Below, in pieces: positions 16,190 to 26,700 of a stretch of DNA of 64,000 nucleotides; within the stretch, counting starts at the first letter, position 1, and each line of letters starts with the position of its first letter. The DNA comes from Paenibacillus xylanexedens (GTDB taxonomy: Bacteria; Bacillota; Bacilli; Paenibacillales; Paenibacillaceae), in contig NZ_CP018620.1 of NCBI RefSeq assembly GCF_001908275.1, forward strand, positions 6,448,001 through 6,512,000. Direction: 5' to 3'. A program made the position numbers and the translations under genes. Below the pieces are notes generated by a model. The model saw only the letters and a program-made list of their open reading frames with translations. It was not told where the DNA came from and did not search any database.

Positions 16190-18973
16190 TCAGCGGCGCA
16201 AGCCGACAGTAACGATCTCGCATGAACCTGTCTGTATGTTCCATTCCTTGCTGGCAAATGATAATGTTGATGCCTCTTCTATGCTGTTGAGATGAAGTAT
16301 TTCGCCCTCTTCCTCCAGTATGTTGCTCTTGTACGCCGTTTCGAATGACTGTGCATTCGCTTGCGAAGCAGCAAGCTTCAACGTGGCAGAGTCGGTGGTC
16401 ATATTGAACCAGCGTAGCATGACATCGCCGGAATCCTCATTTACCTTGAGTGAGGAAAATGCTAAACCGTCTCCTTGCCATGCAAACGGTGTGTTGTTAG
16501 GTGTCAGATAACCCGTGTGTACTTCGGTTTGTGCCAGCGTCCAAGGAACCTGGAACTGATAGGCCTCGATATATGCACCTGACGCTGCACCATTGCCATC
16601 ATGCGGAATGATCTCGATCTGAAATGTATGTTCACCAAGGCATTGTGCTTCAGGTGTCGGGAACAAACCCCAGTCTCCGAGTTCGCCTACAGCACGAAGC
16701 AGCGTAACCGCGATGGTGTTGCGACCATCCTGAAGGACTTCATATTCATTCAGGCCCAGATTGGCAACGACCAATCCGGCGTCCTTTTCACTCACATCCA
16801 CAAAATTCTGTTGATGCTGTGTATTGCTTGGATTTTGCCACTCCGGTGCAGGCTTGTTATCACGCGTTGCAATTTCGAACATGGAATCCACATGATGAAC
16901 AGCAGATACAAGATCCGTTGGGAAAAGAGCACGCACCCGATGATCCTTCGCCTGATTGTTGAAGGTTGTTTCCATTTGTACTCCTTTTCCATTACAACTC
17001 AGTGATATCACTGTACGAATCTGGAGCGGAATCATTTTAGTTGAACGCTGGGCTTTGCGATGTGGATAATAAATCAGTTCTCGCTGTTCCTGATCCAGCA
17101 TCTCATCCGCAGACTCCGGTATTTCCCAATGATGAATCACTTCGAACGAGGCAGAGTACGATGTATCCTCAAGGATTCGAATCTCAGCCTGAAGTGCTTC
17201 AGTTGTCCGTGCCACTTCGTTCTCTGGCTGCTTGAACATGTATTCATTACCGATATCACCCACATTTTCGTACACGCCAAGGTCCTTATAAGTCCGGCCT
17301 GTTCGTTTGTCTGTGATTGTGAATGAACCGTTGTCTGCAATCGTGACGATCATATATTGATTTTCCATACCACGTTCACCACGCAACAGCGTAGTCGTTT
17401 TCGACGGAGTACCACTCTTAGCATCATCCGCAACGTTGACCAATGCATAGGTTTTCAGGCCAAATGCAGCTACATTCTCTGTTTCAAAACGAATACGAAC
17501 GCGCCGACAGCTATACGGTTGGCGGAAGCGATCATCCGGCAGATCATAGCCGAATTGCAGACCCAGATCCTCCACCGTACATGGAATGTGGTTACCATTT
17601 TCATCTACAAGTACGCGGTCTGACAGGTCAACGGCTTTCATCTGCGTCGCCATCTCTTCCAACGTATGTCCATCCCGGAAATACAACCGAGCCGCGTCCA
17701 GTTCCATCTGAACTACACCGCTGCGTTCCCAACCCGTTGTATTAAATACCACAACAGGTCGAGCCTGCTCGCCGTAACGCTCAAATATGGAGGTATCGAC
17801 AGCTGTAGTAATCTGGCTGGTGCTCTCTTCAATTAAAGCCTCTGCTACATGACGGCTCTTATCAAACCGTGTCACCATCTCGCGATGCACCTCGTCCACA
17901 CTGCATCCACAGATGCTGTCATGCGGGTGATTCTGCATCAGCGTTTTCCAGGCATAGGTCAGTTGATCATGTGGATAGGCATGCCCAAGCAGATAGGCAT
18001 AGGTTGCCAGGGGTTCAGCCACTTTTTCCAGGATCGTCTGGCCCAGCTGGTTCATCTGTTTCAGATACACACGAGCCGAAGCCGTGTTCACCAGAGTTCC
18101 CCAGCCATCGGTACGCTGGCTGCGCAGTTCGCCTTTGACCGTGGACAGTTCATGTTCAGACGATGCTCTCAAAGCTTCCAGATAATCCGGAAAGTTCGAG
18201 TGAATGAACTCGATATCGGGATACAATTGTTCAGCCATGCGAATAGCTTCTGGCAGGTCTCGCTGAATCGGTTGGTGATCACATCCGTTCATGTACAGCA
18301 GCTCATTGGTTGATGCATATTTCTCGGCATCTGCAAGCTTGGTTTCCCAGAACTTGCGGGCCGATTCCTCACCTACTGGAACTTCATTTCCGTTGGAGTA
18401 CCAGTTGGCAAACAATACGCCGAGCACTTTCGATCCGTCTGGTCCTTCCCACATCAGCTCCGAGAAGCTTGATTCATATCCGGCATCCGATACCGTATTA
18501 TTAAATCCCGTAGGCTTCACACCACGCCCAAAGAATACATTATCAATGCCTGATTGTTGCATCAGCTGCGGAGTCTGCCCAACCAATCCAAATGTATCGG
18601 GAAAGTAACCAATCTTCGAAGGGGTTCCATGACGCTTGGCGTCCTTATGTCCAACCTGCATGTTGCGCACATTGGCTTCTCCACTCGTCAGAAACGCATC
18701 CTGCAAGATGTACCATGGTCCAATCACAATCCGTCCATTGCGGATATGCTTCTCCAGTCGTTCCTTCTGCTCCGGGCGAACCTGAAGATAGTCATCGATG
18801 ATAATCGTTTGTCCATCCAAATAAAAGCTTTTATAGTCTGATCCTTCATCCAGCTGATCCAACAGTGAATCGACGAGCTGAACAAGACGCATATGATGCT
18901 TCTCATACGGCAAGTACCATTCCCGATCCCAGTGGGTATGCGAAATAATATGTGCTCTCTTTTTCTTGGTCAT
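16190..18973 (-). CDS. GH38 alpha-mannosidase (SpGH38/MngB-like)
   Basis: A 927-residue cytosolic retaining alpha-mannosidase. HTHWDREWY (residues 12-20) gives zinc-binding His and Asp. GYFPDTFG carries the nucleophile Asp126, and NHPHDSICGCSVDEVHREM the other zinc His. The N-terminal domain begins at once, as in the short bacterial type related to Streptococcus SpGH38 and E. coli MngB. No signal peptide. Its ATG overlaps the stop of the upstream gene by four bases (ATGA), so translation is coupled. In the locus it would remove alpha-1,3- or alpha-1,2-mannose from imported N-glycan fragments. Confidence 0.92.
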   Translation of the reverse strand: MTKKKRAHIISHTHWDREWYLPYEKHHMRLVQLVDSLLDQLDEGSDYKSFYLDGQTIIIDDYLQVRPEQKERLEKHIRNGRIVIGPWYILQDAFLTSGEANVRNMQVGHKDAKRHGTPSKIGYFPDTFGLVGQTPQLMQQSGIDNVFFGRGVKPTGFNNTVSDAGYESSFSELMWEGPDGSKVLGVLFANWYSNGNEVPVGEESARKFWETKLADAEKYASTNELLYMNGCDHQPIQRDLPEAIRMAEQLYPDIEFIHSNFPDYLEALRASSEHELSTVKGELRSQRTDGWGTLVNTASARVYLKQMNQLGQTILEKVAEPLATYAYLLGHAYPHDQLTYAWKTLMQNHPHDSICGCSVDEVHREMVTRFDKSRHVAEALIEESTSQITTAVDTSIFERYGEQARPVVVFNTTGWERSGVVQMELDAARLYFRDGHTLEEMATQMKAVDLSDRVLVDENGNHIPCTVEDLGLQFGYDLPDDRFRQPYSCRRVRIRFETENVAAFGLKTYALVNVADDAKSGTPSKTTTLLRGERGMENQYMIVTIADNGSFTITDKRTGRTYKDLGVYENVGDIGNEYMFKQPENEVARTTEALQAEIRILEDTSYSASFEVIHHWEIPESADEMLDQEQRELIYYPHRKAQRSTKMIPLQIRTVISLSCNGKGVQMETTFNNQAKDHRVRALFPTDLVSAVHHVDSMFEIATRDNKPAPEWQNPSNTQHQQNFVDVSEKDAGLVVANLGLNEYEVLQDGRNTIAVTLLRAVGELGDWGLFPTPEAQCLGEHTFQIEIIPHDGNGAASGAYIEAYQFQVPWTLAQTEVHTGYLTPNNTPFAWQGDGLAFSSLKVNEDSGDVMLRWFNMTTDSATLKLAASQANAQSFETAYKSNILEEEGEILHLNSIEEASTLSFASKEWNIQTGSCEIVTVGLRR

Positions 18974-21900
18974 CGTGTGATCCCACCTCTTTCATCTTGT
19001 TGTACAATCTCAACCTCATCAGGGCGATACACCGCAGTCAACTTTCCGGAAGCATCTGTGGCAAACAGCACCGAACGATTTTTTTCCAGTTGGAACGCAT
19101 ACGATAGACCTGTACGTTGATCTCTCACGTGAACCTCATGGTTCAAGGCAAACTCCGATACGAATACATAGAGATTTCCTCTTGGAAAACTCAGCTTCCG
19201 CCCGTAGATTCCTGCGACATCCCCGCCAGATATCCATTCCAACTCCTGTTCGATGCCAGCAATCTCAGTGGCGTAACGATACAATTCAGCGAGTGGTTCA
19301 TCCCGTCCGTTTAACTCGAGCGGCAGCGGGGTCCAGATTAATTTCCCTTTGCCCAAAGGCAGAACGTGTACTTCATCTGGTGTACCAATATCGCCATGAA
19401 GCAACGTCTCCTTCGCCACCTCGGCGATACGTCGCCGTCCATAGGTCACTCGGTGATTCACTCCATTAATATTCAGCAATTCCTCCCGCTGCACGTTACC
19501 CAGACTGCGTTTGCCTACAATATGATCTGCCCGGTCAGTTGCCTTCCAGTATGCATCCAGCCCCAGCGGTCCAGTGATGAGCAGACTTGTGCCTTCCTTC
19601 TCTGTAAACGTGAGCAATTGATGCAGTGCATCGCTGTCCATATTATGCGGACTCGGCACGATAATCAGCTTAGGTGGCTGCTGCTCCAACGCTTCCAGAT
19701 GATATTCGGATAACGCACGGAATGGCAATTTCAGATCATAGGACATCACGCGAGTAAGCTTTATTGTGGCATCATAGGCCAGGGCACGGTTGGAGAAGTC
19801 ATTGGAATACGGGAACACCACTGCAATATCCTCCAGCTCGCGGTCTTCAAAGAGATCACGAATGCCATGCATGAATCGGCCAAAATCATAAGACACATCC
19901 GCCTCTGGCTTCTCCGTACCATCTGCACGAAGGGCTCCGATATGAGACTCATTGGCGTTATCCATATAAAAGTTGGTGTTCCAGATCCATTGCATCGCTC
20001 CTGCGCCGCCTGTCGAGAAAGCATACGCGTACTTGCGTTCGAGAATGCCACGAAGCTCTTCTTCCGTACGTTTGGCTCGCCCATCCGGGGTTTCCACATA
20101 CATGATGCCCGTCTCCTGAATGAGATTTGGTTTGTTTGGCGTTTTAGCGAAAATGCCGTCCCAGATCAGATCATCGTTTAACCACCAGGAATGCACGGTT
20201 GTATAATCCACTTCACGTTCATAGAAGAACGGTGACGGACGCTGCGCACCAAGCGCTTCGTCCTGCCCAACGGTAACGAGATGATCGGGAACTATATCTT
20301 TGATTGTACTTACAAGCTCTCCAGCCCATATATTGTGCATTTCCATGGAGAAAAGACAATAATCAAGCCAGCGCGTTCCTTTTTTGGCCTTGTGCATGTC
20401 CTGTACATCAAAATTAATCTCTTCTGGCTCAGGGATGACCGCGGCTGCAAAGTTCGGAAGCTGCTTCGGTGACATGTTCCATGCCTCCTGCAACGCTTCA
20501 ATCGTCTGATGCCGCTGCTCAAGCCAAGTGATATAAGCCTGCTGTTCATATGAATCCCTTGCCGAGCGTGGGCCAGCCGAGAAGATGCGCATCGGATCAA
20601 ACATGGATGGCTCGTTAATCAGATCCCAGTCCACATGGGTTGTATGCGTGTGACGACTGACGATGCTGCGGATGAAACGTTTCTGTGCTTCGACACTCTG
20701 CGGGTCCAAATACGGATTCGTGCCTTCCCATGTCTCCGGTGTAAAGGAGAAGAAGGTGAACGTGACCTGTAAGCCATGCCGTTTCGCCGTTAAAATAAAT
20801 GCATCAATGGCACGAAGCACATCCTCTGCCATATGTCCGTCCACCTGCATCATGTTGCGATAGGCGGTCCAGATTCCCGTCCGAATCCAGTTAATACCGG
20901 CTTTCGCCATCTGAGCCATATCTCGATCCCAAACATCAGCGTTCGGCAAAAACAGAAATTTCCGTGCCACATCGGAGGTCATGTAGGTCATGCCCACAAC
21001 AGGCAGAGGACGTCCGTCTTTTACAAAATAGTCTCTGCTGCGGGTAATCACTTCCCCTTCTGCCAGCAATGCTGCATCCTGTCCCCAGAAGCCTTGACGC
21101 AAGGTTCGAACTTCTCCATCAGGTGCCTGCGCTTGGCATATGATCCGATACAGCCCACTTTCAATGGAAACCGGGAGAAGTATACGTTCGAAACGCTGCT
21201 CACCGGAAAGTTCCATCTCCAGTCGATGGCTCCATACCTTCTCCGTCGTGCCACTTGTGCGATCTTCATGCTCCACTGTTATGTCGAATGCCCACAGCTC
21301 GGATTCGGTAAGTCTATTGCCTGCTCGCTGTAAAATCTGGACTTGAAGTGTGAGTACAGCCCGTTCATCTGGCTCATACGAAGCATAATTCGTTTTCAGG
21401 GATAACTCAGTTACACCTTGCGCACAGAATTGCGCCCACTTCACAATCTCAGCAGCGCCATCCTGCGTCCAGAATGAGGTGGTCAGTGGTAAATGCACAA
21501 ACATCCAGCGTGAACCAACGAAAGTCCCGCGGGAGTTTTCCCACAGAACGACCGGAGCGGCGATGCTGCGTCCGTCCTTACTCATGCCACAAAGTAATGG
21601 GTAAATCTGCGTACTCATCGGGCCGGATGAACCCATCTGATGAGGCAGATCACTTGTTTTGGTTGTATGTGGAACCAGATTCCATGTATCTGCCTTCTCA
21701 AACAGCCCCTCTTTCCCAGTGAGAAGCGGGAGCTGTTCGGATGAAGTGTAGGATTGTACGCCAGCAGAAGATACGTTCAACGCCTCATGAATATAGAGTT
21801 CCTGATGATACGCGGTCTGCTCGGACTCTACAACCCAAGCCCCATTCTCATATCGAACCGGACGTTTGAAGGGTGCGCCCCCCACACTGATCAGGCTTCC

Positions 21901-22149
21901 GCCCTGATGCAAGTAAGCTGCAATCTCCGTCCAGGCGGACTTGGGAAAATAGGGTGCATGCAGATTGACCAGACATCCTTCACCTGCTGTAGTCTTCAAA
22001 GTCTCTGCGAGTTCTTCGGCGTTTACAACGGTGATCTCTTCGACTGCTTTCCATGTATTCAGGGCCTCCTGAGTTGGAGAAGCACCTTCCATTGGAAACG
22101 CAGGATCAGCGAAGATAATCAGCTTTTTATCATTAGGTTGGATACTCAT
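18970..22149 (-). CDS. Large clan-A glycoside hydrolase, GH42/GH164-like, candidate beta-mannosidase
   Basis: A 1059-residue cytosolic protein without a signal peptide. The first 250 residues form a GATase-like fold and a beta-rich region. A TIM barrel at about 385-750 contains WDLINEPSMF (acid/base Glu after Asn) and LIQETGIMY (candidate nucleophile Glu). A second Rossmann-like domain at about 790-880 resembles the GH42 trimerisation domain, and a beta domain ends it. The order resembles GH42 beta-galactosidases and GH164 beta-mannosidases but the match by eye is weak. It overlaps both neighbours by ATGA. In this locus a beta-mannosidase acting on Man-beta-1,4-GlcNAc would complete the pathway; that is inference. 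Confidence 0.6.
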   Translation of the reverse strand: MSIQPNDKKLIIFADPAFPMEGASPTQEALNTWKAVEEITVVNAEELAETLKTTAGEGCLVNLHAPYFPKSAWTEIAAYLHQGGSLISVGGAPFKRPVRYENGAWVVESEQTAYHQELYIHEALNVSSAGVQSYTSSEQLPLLTGKEGLFEKADTWNLVPHTTKTSDLPHQMGSSGPMSTQIYPLLCGMSKDGRSIAAPVVLWENSRGTFVGSRWMFVHLPLTTSFWTQDGAAEIVKWAQFCAQGVTELSLKTNYASYEPDERAVLTLQVQILQRAGNRLTESELWAFDITVEHEDRTSGTTEKVWSHRLEMELSGEQRFERILLPVSIESGLYRIICQAQAPDGEVRTLRQGFWGQDAALLAEGEVITRSRDYFVKDGRPLPVVGMTYMTSDVARKFLFLPNADVWDRDMAQMAKAGINWIRTGIWTAYRNMMQVDGHMAEDVLRAIDAFILTAKRHGLQVTFTFFSFTPETWEGTNPYLDPQSVEAQKRFIRSIVSRHTHTTHVDWDLINEPSMFDPMRIFSAGPRSARDSYEQQAYITWLEQRHQTIEALQEAWNMSPKQLPNFAAAVIPEPEEINFDVQDMHKAKKGTRWLDYCLFSMEMHNIWAGELVSTIKDIVPDHLVTVGQDEALGAQRPSPFFYEREVDYTTVHSWWLNDDLIWDGIFAKTPNKPNLIQETGIMYVETPDGRAKRTEEELRGILERKYAYAFSTGGAGAMQWIWNTNFYMDNANESHIGALRADGTEKPEADVSYDFGRFMHGIRDLFEDRELEDIAVVFPYSNDFSNRALAYDATIKLTRVMSYDLKLPFRALSEYHLEALEQQPPKLIIVPSPHNMDSDALHQLLTFTEKEGTSLLITGPLGLDAYWKATDRADHIVGKRSLGNVQREELLNINGVNHRVTYGRRRIAEVAKETLLHGDIGTPDEVHVLPLGKGKLIWTPLPLELNGRDEPLAELYRYATEIAGIEQELEWISGGDVAGIYGRKLSFPRGNLYVFVSEFALNHEVHVRDQRTGLSYAFQLEKNRSVLFATDASGKLTAVYRPDEVEIVQQDERGGITR

Positions 22150-23465
22150 AACAGGCCATCCTTCATGGATTTATAGACCAACTGGGAGAACAGGCTGTTG
22201 GACCATGCAAACCATTTTCGTGTAAAAATCGTCGGATCATCAGCGTGGAAGCCTTCATGCATATAACCTGTATCCGCATCCGTCGCTTCAAGCATGCGAA
22301 TAATCTCCAGTTTCTCCTCGGCAGACTGCGCAGTCAGTCCCTGCATGGATAAGCCCATATGCCAGATATAATCTGGTGGTGTGTGCGGGCTACCGATTCC
22401 TTTGGCAACCTTGCCCTCATAATAGAACGGGTTCTCTTTGCTCAGGGCAAAACGGCGCGTATTCTGGTAGATCGGATCATCCGCTGTGACGTAACCCAGA
22501 TATGGAATGGACATGAGTCCTGGTGTACCCGCATCGTCCATGAGACAGTGGTTGCCATAACCGTCCGTCTCGTACGCATAGATCGGTCCAAATTCGGGAT
22601 GACGATAAATCCCGTACAGCTGAATGCCGTGATCTACGTCCTGCTCCAGATCCTTCAATTCCTGCAAAAGTTCCATATCCCGGAACACCCACTCGGCAAA
22701 CTCCTGCATTTGGCGCAGAGCTACAACCGCGAACATGTTGCCAGGGATATTGTAGTGGAAATCACACGCATCATCACTGGAACGGAAACCGGACCAGATC
22801 ATACCCGTGTAGTTGACTGGCATGCCTTTTCCGTGATTGCGCAGGGAATCTGTTGGGATACCGTTATTGCGAGTGAAGCGATATGGAGATTGTTCCATGT
22901 GATGCTGTTCGACTTTGAACAGGTCCACAATTTTACGCATCGCTGCTTTGAAGCTTGAATCAAAAATGTCGGTCAGCTCGGTTTCCTTCCAATATAAATA
23001 AGCCAAACGTACAACAAAACATAATGAGTCAATCTCAAATTTGCGTTCCCACACCCAAGGCGACATCTCGGTCTCGTCCGTGGTATTCCAGTGCCAGTCA
23101 TTCGCCGTCTCATTGAAGGCATTGGCATAGGGATCGATGTGAACATATTGGATATGACGTTTGATCAGCCCACCAATGATGCGTTGCAGGTCCTCGTCTT
23201 CTTTTGCAAACGGAATGTAATGTACTACCTGCTCCACGGAATCACGCAGCCAGGAAGCCGGAATATCTCCTGTGATAACAAAAGTCGTACCGTCCTCCAT
23301 CAACTTGGTTGTTGTTTCGATAGTGTTGGGGAAGCAGTTTTTGAATAATTGAAGCAGTTTTGGTCGGTGAGCCAGTTTCTGTTCTGCTTCTTCGAGCACA
23401 GCCTGAATGGATTGTGGCAAAGCAACAGGTGGCATGGGTATTTTGGGTAATCTGAACTGTTCCAT
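22146..23465 (-). CDS. GH125 exo-alpha-1,6-mannosidase
   Basis: A 440-residue metal-independent inverting alpha-mannosidase of the (alpha/alpha)6 type. Family segments are visible: FVITGDIPASWLRDS, VHIDPYANAFNE, WERKFEIDSLC and CHTPPDYIWHMGL-like SPHTPPDYIWHMGLSMQ, and near the end ADTGYMHEGFH. GH125 enzymes from Streptococcus and Clostridium remove alpha-1,6-mannose from N-glycan cores. The start at 23465 (MEQFRLPKIP) follows AAGGAG at a long spacing; the frame is open to 23540. It leads a tightly coupled set GH125, clan-A GH, GH38. Confidence 0.92.
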   Translation of the reverse strand: MEQFRLPKIPMPPVALPQSIQAVLEEAEQKLAHRPKLLQLFKNCFPNTIETTTKLMEDGTTFVITGDIPASWLRDSVEQVVHYIPFAKEDEDLQRIIGGLIKRHIQYVHIDPYANAFNETANDWHWNTTDETEMSPWVWERKFEIDSLCFVVRLAYLYWKETELTDIFDSSFKAAMRKIVDLFKVEQHHMEQSPYRFTRNNGIPTDSLRNHGKGMPVNYTGMIWSGFRSSDDACDFHYNIPGNMFAVVALRQMQEFAEWVFRDMELLQELKDLEQDVDHGIQLYGIYRHPEFGPIYAYETDGYGNHCLMDDAGTPGLMSIPYLGYVTADDPIYQNTRRFALSKENPFYYEGKVAKGIGSPHTPPDYIWHMGLSMQGLTAQSAEEKLEIIRMLEATDADTGYMHEGFHADDPTIFTRKWFAWSNSLFSQLVYKSMKDGLL

Positions 23466-23545
23466 GGATGAGTGCAACTCCTTAAACAAATTGAATGGTG
23501 TAGCTATACAGGATGAAACAAAAAATTTACACGGGACCACTGCGC

Positions 23546-23659
23546 GGTCAGAAATATCCTCCGATCGCTGTTATCCCCAGATTTTTTTGATTCCCTTTTC
23601 TAAAGGGTAAAATCTGGGGATAAAGGCGAACGCTTCGCTTCTTCGAATTCTTTCTGTCC
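23546..23659 (+). repeat. Structured intergenic element, copy C
   Basis: The outer stem is GGTCAGAAA (23546-23554) with TTTCTGTCC (23651-23659). The inner stem TTATCCCCAGATTTT / AAAATCTGGGGATAA is perfect, with a nested CCCTTT/AAAGGG. The tail GCGAACGCTTCGC follows. It separates the second GH38 gene from GH125. Confidence 0.85.
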
Positions 23660-23720
23660 TCTCCGTTATCGTGTAAATTTTTAGTTGAACATGTATAGCT
23701 CAAAAATATTTCAAAAAGGT

Positions 23721-26700
23721 TTACCGCAGTAGCACGGTTTGTATTTGGTAAGGTTTAAAAGATAGTGTAATCTGGCCATTGGTATGGGCCAGTGGTTGGA
23801 CGGGTTCTTCCAGTGCATTGGAGTGGTACGCTTGCTCAAAGGCATGCGGCCATTGCAATGTGATGGTTTCGCGTTTGCCTGATGATTCATAGAAACGAAG
23901 GACTGTTCCGTGCCCCTCCTCTGCCATTTTGATCGTATCGAGAATGACGTGATTACTATTAAAGTTAATCCAGGAGCCTGTTGCTGGACGTACAGGTGCC
24001 GCATGAGTAGTTGCATCTGCGGTTGGATCGACTCCAGCTCCTAGACTTTGGTGTACTTGATGCCTCTGTTGTACCTGCTCCATCTGTTGCACTTGCTGCG
24101 ACTGTTGCCCTTGGTTCACCTGCTGTACCGTCACCTCATGATTCAGCTCGGCAGCCTGACGTACGGTGTGTGCAGTTCGCCAGTCTCCGTCATGCGGATA
24201 AAGGGAATAGGTGAATTCATGTTCTCCCAGATCGGCTGTACGATCAGGCCATTTGGGTGCACGCAGTAGGGACAAACGAATGGTACTTCCCTGCACGTCG
24301 TACCCATATTTGCAGTCATTGAGCAGGCTCACGCCGTATCCATATTCGGATACATCCGCGAAGCGATGTCCACAGACTTCATACTGGGCTTGCTCCCAGC
24401 TTGTGTTGCGATGTGTTGGACGTTCCAGTGCGCCAAATGGAATCTCAAATGTGGCCTTGGAGGTCACCACATCAATTGGGAAACCAACTTTCAGAAGTTT
24501 GTGATCTTCATTCCAGTTCACCTGTGTCTGGAAGTCAATTCGCCGTGAGTCATGATAAAAGACGATATCTTGTGTAATCACCGATTGATGAAGCTTCCAG
24601 CGGAAGCGCAAGACATCTTTCGTTGTACCCGCCAATACCAGCTTTTTCTCCAACAGTTCCACTTCGCCAGCAATCTGTTCTTCATAACGACTGTCGATAT
24701 CCCATGCATCCCAGAGCGTTGGTCGATCGTGGAAGAAGTGAAGTTGATTGCCACGTTCACCCGGCTTCAGCATCTCACGCTCCGCGGTTTTATCCCACAG
24801 GCGGATGATCTCCCCACGTTTGTTGAACTGCACATGATAAAAGGCGGTATCCCATGTATCATTAAAGGTTGATTGTGCGGCAAGGGTGGTCATTTCCCGT
24901 ACATTCGTTTCCCTTGTATTTTCCGGTACCAGCCAAATCGTCTTATATCCAAACGCCGGAATGTCTGTCACAAGAATAGACATGCTGCCATCCTCCCGAT
25001 CCATCCGCAAGCGCTGGCCCTCTTCATCAATGCCGTAACGATCAAAGCCATCCTGCACAGGAAGTTGAACGACTGCACTGCGTTTCCAGCCCAAGCTGTT
25101 GAATACAACATAGGCTACTGAACCTTCTGGCCCCTGTGTGTTGATACCCGTTGTCAATGCTGCAACGCCTTGATTCAATCCAGTTCTACCCAATTTAAAT
25201 ACCTGTACATATTCCTCATTTGAAGTCACGTAGGATTCCGTAATCGCCGATCCCGGTATAATATCGTGGAATTGATTCAGCAAAATTAATTTCCAGCCGT
25301 CATGCAGATTCGAACGTACTTCAGCTTCGGCGTCCGTCTCCATATCTGGTTGAGCAAGTGTATTCCACAGCTCAGCTTCACGATACAGAACCTCCGCTTT
25401 CCGATTGTTGCGCTTATTGCGCGCATGTGTCGTGTAGGTTCCCCGATGTAACTCCAGATACAGATCGCCATGCCACTTCGGAAGTACAGGTTGCTCCTTT
25501 TCAATTCCGGCAAAGAAAGCTCCAGCTGTGCTATAACGGCTCGCAGGCTGTCCAACCATCAGGTCTGCGCGATCCACATACTCCAGCATCTCGCGTGTTA
25601 CGCCACCGCCGCCATCTCCGTGTCCGTATAGAAGCATATGCTCCGGATGAGCCGCTTTCTCACGGTAGGACTGCCAGTGATCATGAATGTCCTTCGGCAG
25701 GGTGTGTTCGTTAACACCATGATTGAGGTAGGACAGGATCGGTGTGCCGTCAATACCCACCCAGTGGAAGAGATCATATGGAAACACATTTGTGTCATTC
25801 CATCCGAGCTTTGTTGTCATGAAATACTCCACATTGCCATGCTTCAAAATCTGCGGCAGGGAGGCACAGTACCCAAACGTATCCGGCAGCCATTCAATCT
25901 GTGATGTCTTGCCAAACTCCTCCATATAGAAACGCTGACCATATAACATCTGGCGAATCAGGGACTCCCCGCTTGGGATATTCAGATCGGGTTCAACCCA
26001 CATGCCGCCCACCAGCTCCCAGCGACCTTCTACAATCCGCTGCTTCACCCGCGCGTACAGCTCGGGATCATGCTCCTTCAGAAATGCATATAGTAAGGGT
26101 TGGCTCTGGGAATAAACATAGTCCGGATATTCATTCATGAGTGCATCCACGGTGGAGAAAGTACGGCTCGTTTTGCGTACCGTCTCACGTACAGGCCACA
26201 GCCAGGCAATATCAATATGGGATTGTCCTACCATATGCTCCAGACCTTCCGCGTTTCCGCCAATCTCACGCACATGATGCTTCAGATTATTTTCAATCTG
26301 ACGAATACCCTCTCCCTGCTCAATCTCTTCTGCTGACATGCCTACAAATTGATCCATCGCACGATACACCAGTTCTAACAGGCGAACCCGCCGAAAGTCA
26401 CTTTCCGGTAGCAACACAGCCGAATCACGGACAATAATGACGGTATACATCAGACTACGAACCGCTTCATTGGGTCTCACCAGCAAGCTCGTAATTGATG
26501 TGATTGGCGGCTGAATAACCGCCTGTTGATTCAACGGGTCTACAGGTTCAGGTACCGGATCAAACATCTCGATCTCCAGTTCTGGAGCGTTTCCGACTTT
26601 GGATGGATCAAGCGTGACGTAGGTATGATTGCGGTCAAGGCCCTGATAAGAGTTCCCATTTACCCGAAGCAAGCCTTCTCCGCCTGTCTCAAATACAAGC

